NCBI GenBank assembly: GCA_001899305.1
Contig: MKWL01000018.1
Coordinates: 62,001 to 126,000 of the forward strand
DNA: 64,000 bases
Source: Thiobacillus sp. 0-1251
GTDB lineage: Bacteria; Pseudomonadota; Gammaproteobacteria; Burkholderiales; Thiobacillaceae
Reading direction: 5' to 3'
Shown: one piece after another, positions 61,720 to 64,000 of the stretch
Position numbering within the stretch: position 1 is the first letter of the stretch
Layout: each line of letters opens with the position of its first letter
The notes under the pieces: generated by a model
Told to the model about the DNA's origin: nothing
The model's input: only the letters and a program-made list of their open reading frames with translations
Databases searched by the model: none
Made by a program: the position numbers and the translations under genes

Positions 61720-61784
61720 GCTCGCGCAAGCCCTCGGATTTTCTGGCCATTTCCATGAGTGGCTACGATTGGCGGGACAGGTAA
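61716..61784 (+). CDS. 22-residue open frame coupled to mfnB
   Basis: An ATG overlapping the mfnB stop (ATGA) opens a frame of 22 codons: MSSRKPSDFLAISMSGYDWR plus two residues. The coupling pattern is like that of the real genes upstream. It could be a tiny protein, or the start of a larger gene lost in a rearrangement next to dsrA. Nothing recognisable. Confidence 0.3.
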   Translation: MSSRKPSDFLAISMSGYDWRDR

Positions 61785-61845
61785 GGGGAGGGCTGGCAGG
61801 CCGACACCGCCAAGCCAAGGCCCTCAAACCCGTTCAAAACGACAG

Positions 61846-63150
61846 TCATGCCGTTTTGCCGGCCTTGTACTCCAGCCATTTCTCGACCTGCTCGTCCCAG
61901 TCGTCTGAACGGAAGAAGGGATTGGCGCGTGGCTGGGTGATCATGTTGGGATCGACCGGCAACTCCAGGCCTTCGAGGAAGTTGGTCAGCCCGATGCGCT
62001 CGATCATCTCGCCCGTGCGCTCGTGCTCCAGCGCATTTTCCGCAAAGAAGTCGATGACATTACGGCCCAGTTCGTTCAATTTCTCGAAGTCTTCATCCGT
62101 CTCCAGTTTCATGAACGGGATCACGACCGTGCCCATGGTCGCGCCGATCTTCAGCACGCCCTTGCCACCGATGAGTATCGTAACGCCCTTGTCCTTTCCT
62201 GGCAGGAGACCGCCAGGCATGACGTTCAGGCAATGCATGCAGCGCACGCAGTTCTTGTTGTCGATACACAGGGTTTTGCCGTCGCCCAGGTTGGCGGCAG
62301 ACACATGTTCGCTGGCCTTGAACTTGTCGGAAGACACCAGGGTGATGGCCTTGGTCGGGCACTTGGTGACAACGTCGTTGATGAGATCCTCCATGCCGTG
62401 GACCTTGTAGTAAGCCTGAACCAGGTCTTCATCGACCCGGATGTTGTCGCGCCAGGTCCCGATGGTTGCCAGGTCGGAGCGCATGATGGCATTGACGCAG
62501 TCGTTCGGGCACCCCGAAAACTTGAACTTGAATTTGTACGGCAGCGAAGGACGATGCATGTCGTCTATGTTGTTGTTGATGACGGTGCGCAGCGCCTTGG
62601 CCTCGTCGTAGCAGGACATTTCGCAACGCGCCGCACCGACGCAGGACATCGAGGTCCGCAGCGAGGGCCCCGCGCCTCCGAGGTCGAAACCCATCTCGTT
62701 CAGGGCGTCGAAGGCTTTCTGGACGTTCTCGGTGCGGATGCCCTGGAACATGATGTCGCCAGACTGGCCATGGAAGGCGATCAAACCCGACCCGCCCGTT
62801 TCCTGCCAGACGTCGCACATCTTGCGCAGGAGGTCTGAGGTGTAGTGCATGCCGGCTGGTGGCTGGATACGCAGCGTGTGGAACTCGGCTGCCTCGGGGA
62901 ATACAGGCTTGCCGTGCTCATCCTTCAGCTCGGTGAAACGTGGAATCACGCCCCCACCGTAGCCGAATACGCCAACGGTCCCACCTTTCCAGTAGCCGGT
63001 CTTGGTCTTGTACGACGTTTCCAATTGGCACAGCAGGTCATGCATCATGTCGCTCTCTTTTGCCAGGCGCTTGAGGCCGGTGACAAAACTTGGCCATGGG
63101 CCTTTCTCGAGCTCGTCAAGATTAGGGGTGGCGAACTGGGGCTTGCTCAT
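61846..63150 (-). CDS. dsrA: Reverse-type dissimilatory sulfite reductase alpha subunit
   Basis: The 434-residue DsrA starts at the ATG at 63150 preceded by GGAGACCGAC. It shows ATPNLDELEKGPWPSFVTG, GGTVGVFGYGGGVIPRF, and cluster/sirohaem cysteines in SMSCVGAARCEMSC and SGCPNDCVNA. The ferredoxin insert is CVRCMHCLNVMPGG. These agree with the sulfur-oxidiser type. Normally dsrB follows at once; here the next gene downstream is convergent mfnB, 60 bp away, and there is no dsrB within the window. Confidence 0.93.
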   Translation of the reverse strand: MSKPQFATPNLDELEKGPWPSFVTGLKRLAKESDMMHDLLCQLETSYKTKTGYWKGGTVGVFGYGGGVIPRFTELKDEHGKPVFPEAAEFHTLRIQPPAGMHYTSDLLRKMCDVWQETGGSGLIAFHGQSGDIMFQGIRTENVQKAFDALNEMGFDLGGAGPSLRTSMSCVGAARCEMSCYDEAKALRTVINNNIDDMHRPSLPYKFKFKFSGCPNDCVNAIMRSDLATIGTWRDNIRVDEDLVQAYYKVHGMEDLINDVVTKCPTKAITLVSSDKFKASEHVSAANLGDGKTLCIDNKNCVRCMHCLNVMPGGLLPGKDKGVTILIGGKGVLKIGATMGTVVIPFMKLETDEDFEKLNELGRNVIDFFAENALEHERTGEMIERIGLTNFLEGLELPVDPNMITQPRANPFFRSDDWDEQVEKWLEYKAGKTA

Positions 63151-63784
63151 GTCGGTCTCCTTCGTGGGTCGTAAATTGCCGGGGGTCAAATGCTTACGTA
63201 TTCCGCTATGTAGAGAGCCAATTCCTGGTTGGCAGAAGGGAATATCTGGAGGAAGTGCCTGTTGCAGGGATGGCGCAGCCACGGCCTCGTCAAGCAAAGA
63301 TAGTTTTTTTCGAATATTTAACAAACGATATTTTTTCTTATTATCTATCGGGTATTCCGATTGATTGCGCCGAACGAGTCCGCTTCGGGCGGGTGGGCTG
63401 ATATGCCGACCGGATGAACAGTTGGACTGGCGAATGGTTCAATCAAAGGCTTGATCCCATGGGGTGGGTCGTTTCGAGTGAACCCTCGAACGGGCCGGAA
63501 GACAGGGCGGAATTGGGCACCGGTGGTGTGACTACCAACCTGTGCCAACAATGACCGCGGTTTTACGCGGGGCTCGTGATTCTTGACTACCAGCAATCCA
63601 AACAGACCTGCCCGTCATTGTGGCCACAACCAGTCAATGACTAGCATCGAACACAACATCCTGAACCGATACTACTAAAGTGCACGTCAGTCTTTTTCTG
63701 ATTTAGACCTGTCGCCGACGCGGTGTGGTGAACCTGATATATTGAAGACGATGAAGCCCAATACCCACATTCGCAGAAAATTCA
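63151..63784. other. Gene-free stretch upstream of dsrA
   Basis: About 630 bp with no convincing reading frame. It includes an AT-rich patch (63300-63350) likely to hold the dsrA promoter; no sigma-54 or dyad element of the kind found elsewhere was seen. Confidence 0.5.
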
Positions 63785-64000
63785 ATGGCCGACTTTCTAG
63801 AGTTCGAGGCACAAAAACTAAGAGCCTTTCTTGACGTGATTCGCCCTTGGAGCTCGGCTTATGCAGATGCCACTTTTGGGTTTGTTGGCATCCGTAATGG
63901 CGAACGCATCAGCATCTTGCATGGACACCTAATTCTCGGCGGCGGTGAGTTTCCCACCAAGAATGTTGAAGCCGGCTGCATCGTCGGTGGTATTTATCGC
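63785..64000 (+). CDS. Unidentified protein, 3' end beyond the window
   Basis: From the ATG at 63785 an open frame of 72 codons runs to the edge: MADFLEFEAQKLRAFLDVIR, then SAYADATFGFVGIRNGERI. GC content is lower than in the main operons. Not recognised; TATATT at about 63737-63742 could be a -10 element. Confidence 0.5.
   Translation, partial: MADFLEFEAQKLRAFLDVIRPWSSAYADATFGFVGIRNGERISILHGHLILGGGEFPTKNVEAGCIVGGIYR

Noticed and set aside
1-64000. CRISPR arrays, tRNA and rRNA genes, prophage, IS elements
   Set aside because: No regularly spaced repeats, cloverleaf-like genes, transposases or phage genes were recognised; the only mobile-type feature is the attC cluster.

Overview
The window (about 62% GC, densely packed genes, many ATGA or GTGA start/stop overlaps) looks like the chromosome of a methylotrophic, sulfur-oxidising proteobacterium, most likely betaproteobacterial. 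That placement rests on gene content and style only (tetrahydromethanopterin C1 genes, FdsGBACD formate dehydrogenase, a beta-type CysI, reverse-type DsrA, a 324-residue CysB); no rRNA or other phylogenetic marker is present.

Layout. 1-12 kb: first tetrahydromethanopterin (H4MPT) island, made of a leftward operon mptG-mtdB-ATP-grasp-mch-RimK-like-CitG-like (last gene cut by the window edge) and a divergent rightward operon fhcBADC-histidine phosphatase-folP. 12-18.5 kb: a probable copper-acquisition block (PCuAC protein, BNR-repeat protein, thioredoxin-like protein, TonB receptor, TonB-ExbB-ExbD). 18.8-30 kb: OmpW, a Nif11-like protein and a partner, an acyl-CoA-dehydrogenase-like protein, and an AlkB/XylM-type membrane hydroxylase with a truncated haemoglobin and a 2Fe-2S flavoreductase, bracketed by two FixL/FixJ-type two-component systems. 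30-33 kb: OsmC-like, lipoamide dehydrogenase, lipoate-binding protein, rhodanese. 33-41 kb, leftward: methanethiol oxidase mtoX, SCO, MauG-like dihaem protein, NDH-2, a Fae-like protein and a small ferredoxin, then a flavocytochrome-c-type sulfide dehydrogenase flavoprotein and a Rieske protein. 41.5-45 kb: CysB-like regulator, a cysteine-poor DsrC/TusE homologue, CysI and a truncated DUF934 gene. 45-46.5 kb: attC-like sites with small cassette genes and no integrase visible (CALIN-like). 46.6-54.2 kb: TauE exporter, formate dehydrogenase fdsGBA-fdhD-fdsD and folK. 54.3-61.8 kb: folE2 and a second sco leftward; rightward a sigma-54 activator followed by H4MPT/methanofuran biosynthesis genes. 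61.8-63.2 kb: dsrA with no dsrB beside it. The window ends in an unidentified partial gene.

How it fits together (inference from family knowledge). Methanethiol oxidase would yield formaldehyde, H2S and H2O2. The MauG-like protein, SCO and copper import may support the copper enzyme or deal with peroxide. The flavoprotein, LPD/LbpA/rhodanese group, CysI-type proteins and DsrA act on sulfur. H4MPT and Fhc enzymes carry formaldehyde to formate, and Fds oxidises formate to CO2 with NADH.

Main discovery. Four control regions that serve six operons carry a dyad with the core ACA-N3-TGT. Six sequences resembling -24/-12 (sigma-54) promoters lie about 70-160 bp from these dyads. The operons are mptG, fhcB, mtoX, fds, sco-folE2, and the operon of the sigma-54 activator itself. 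This predicts one sigma-54 regulon that joins methanethiol oxidation, H4MPT metabolism and cofactor synthesis, and formate oxidation. The second candidate novelty is the AlkB-like hydroxylase/truncated-globin/reductase operon, whose third histidine box has Gln in place of its first His.
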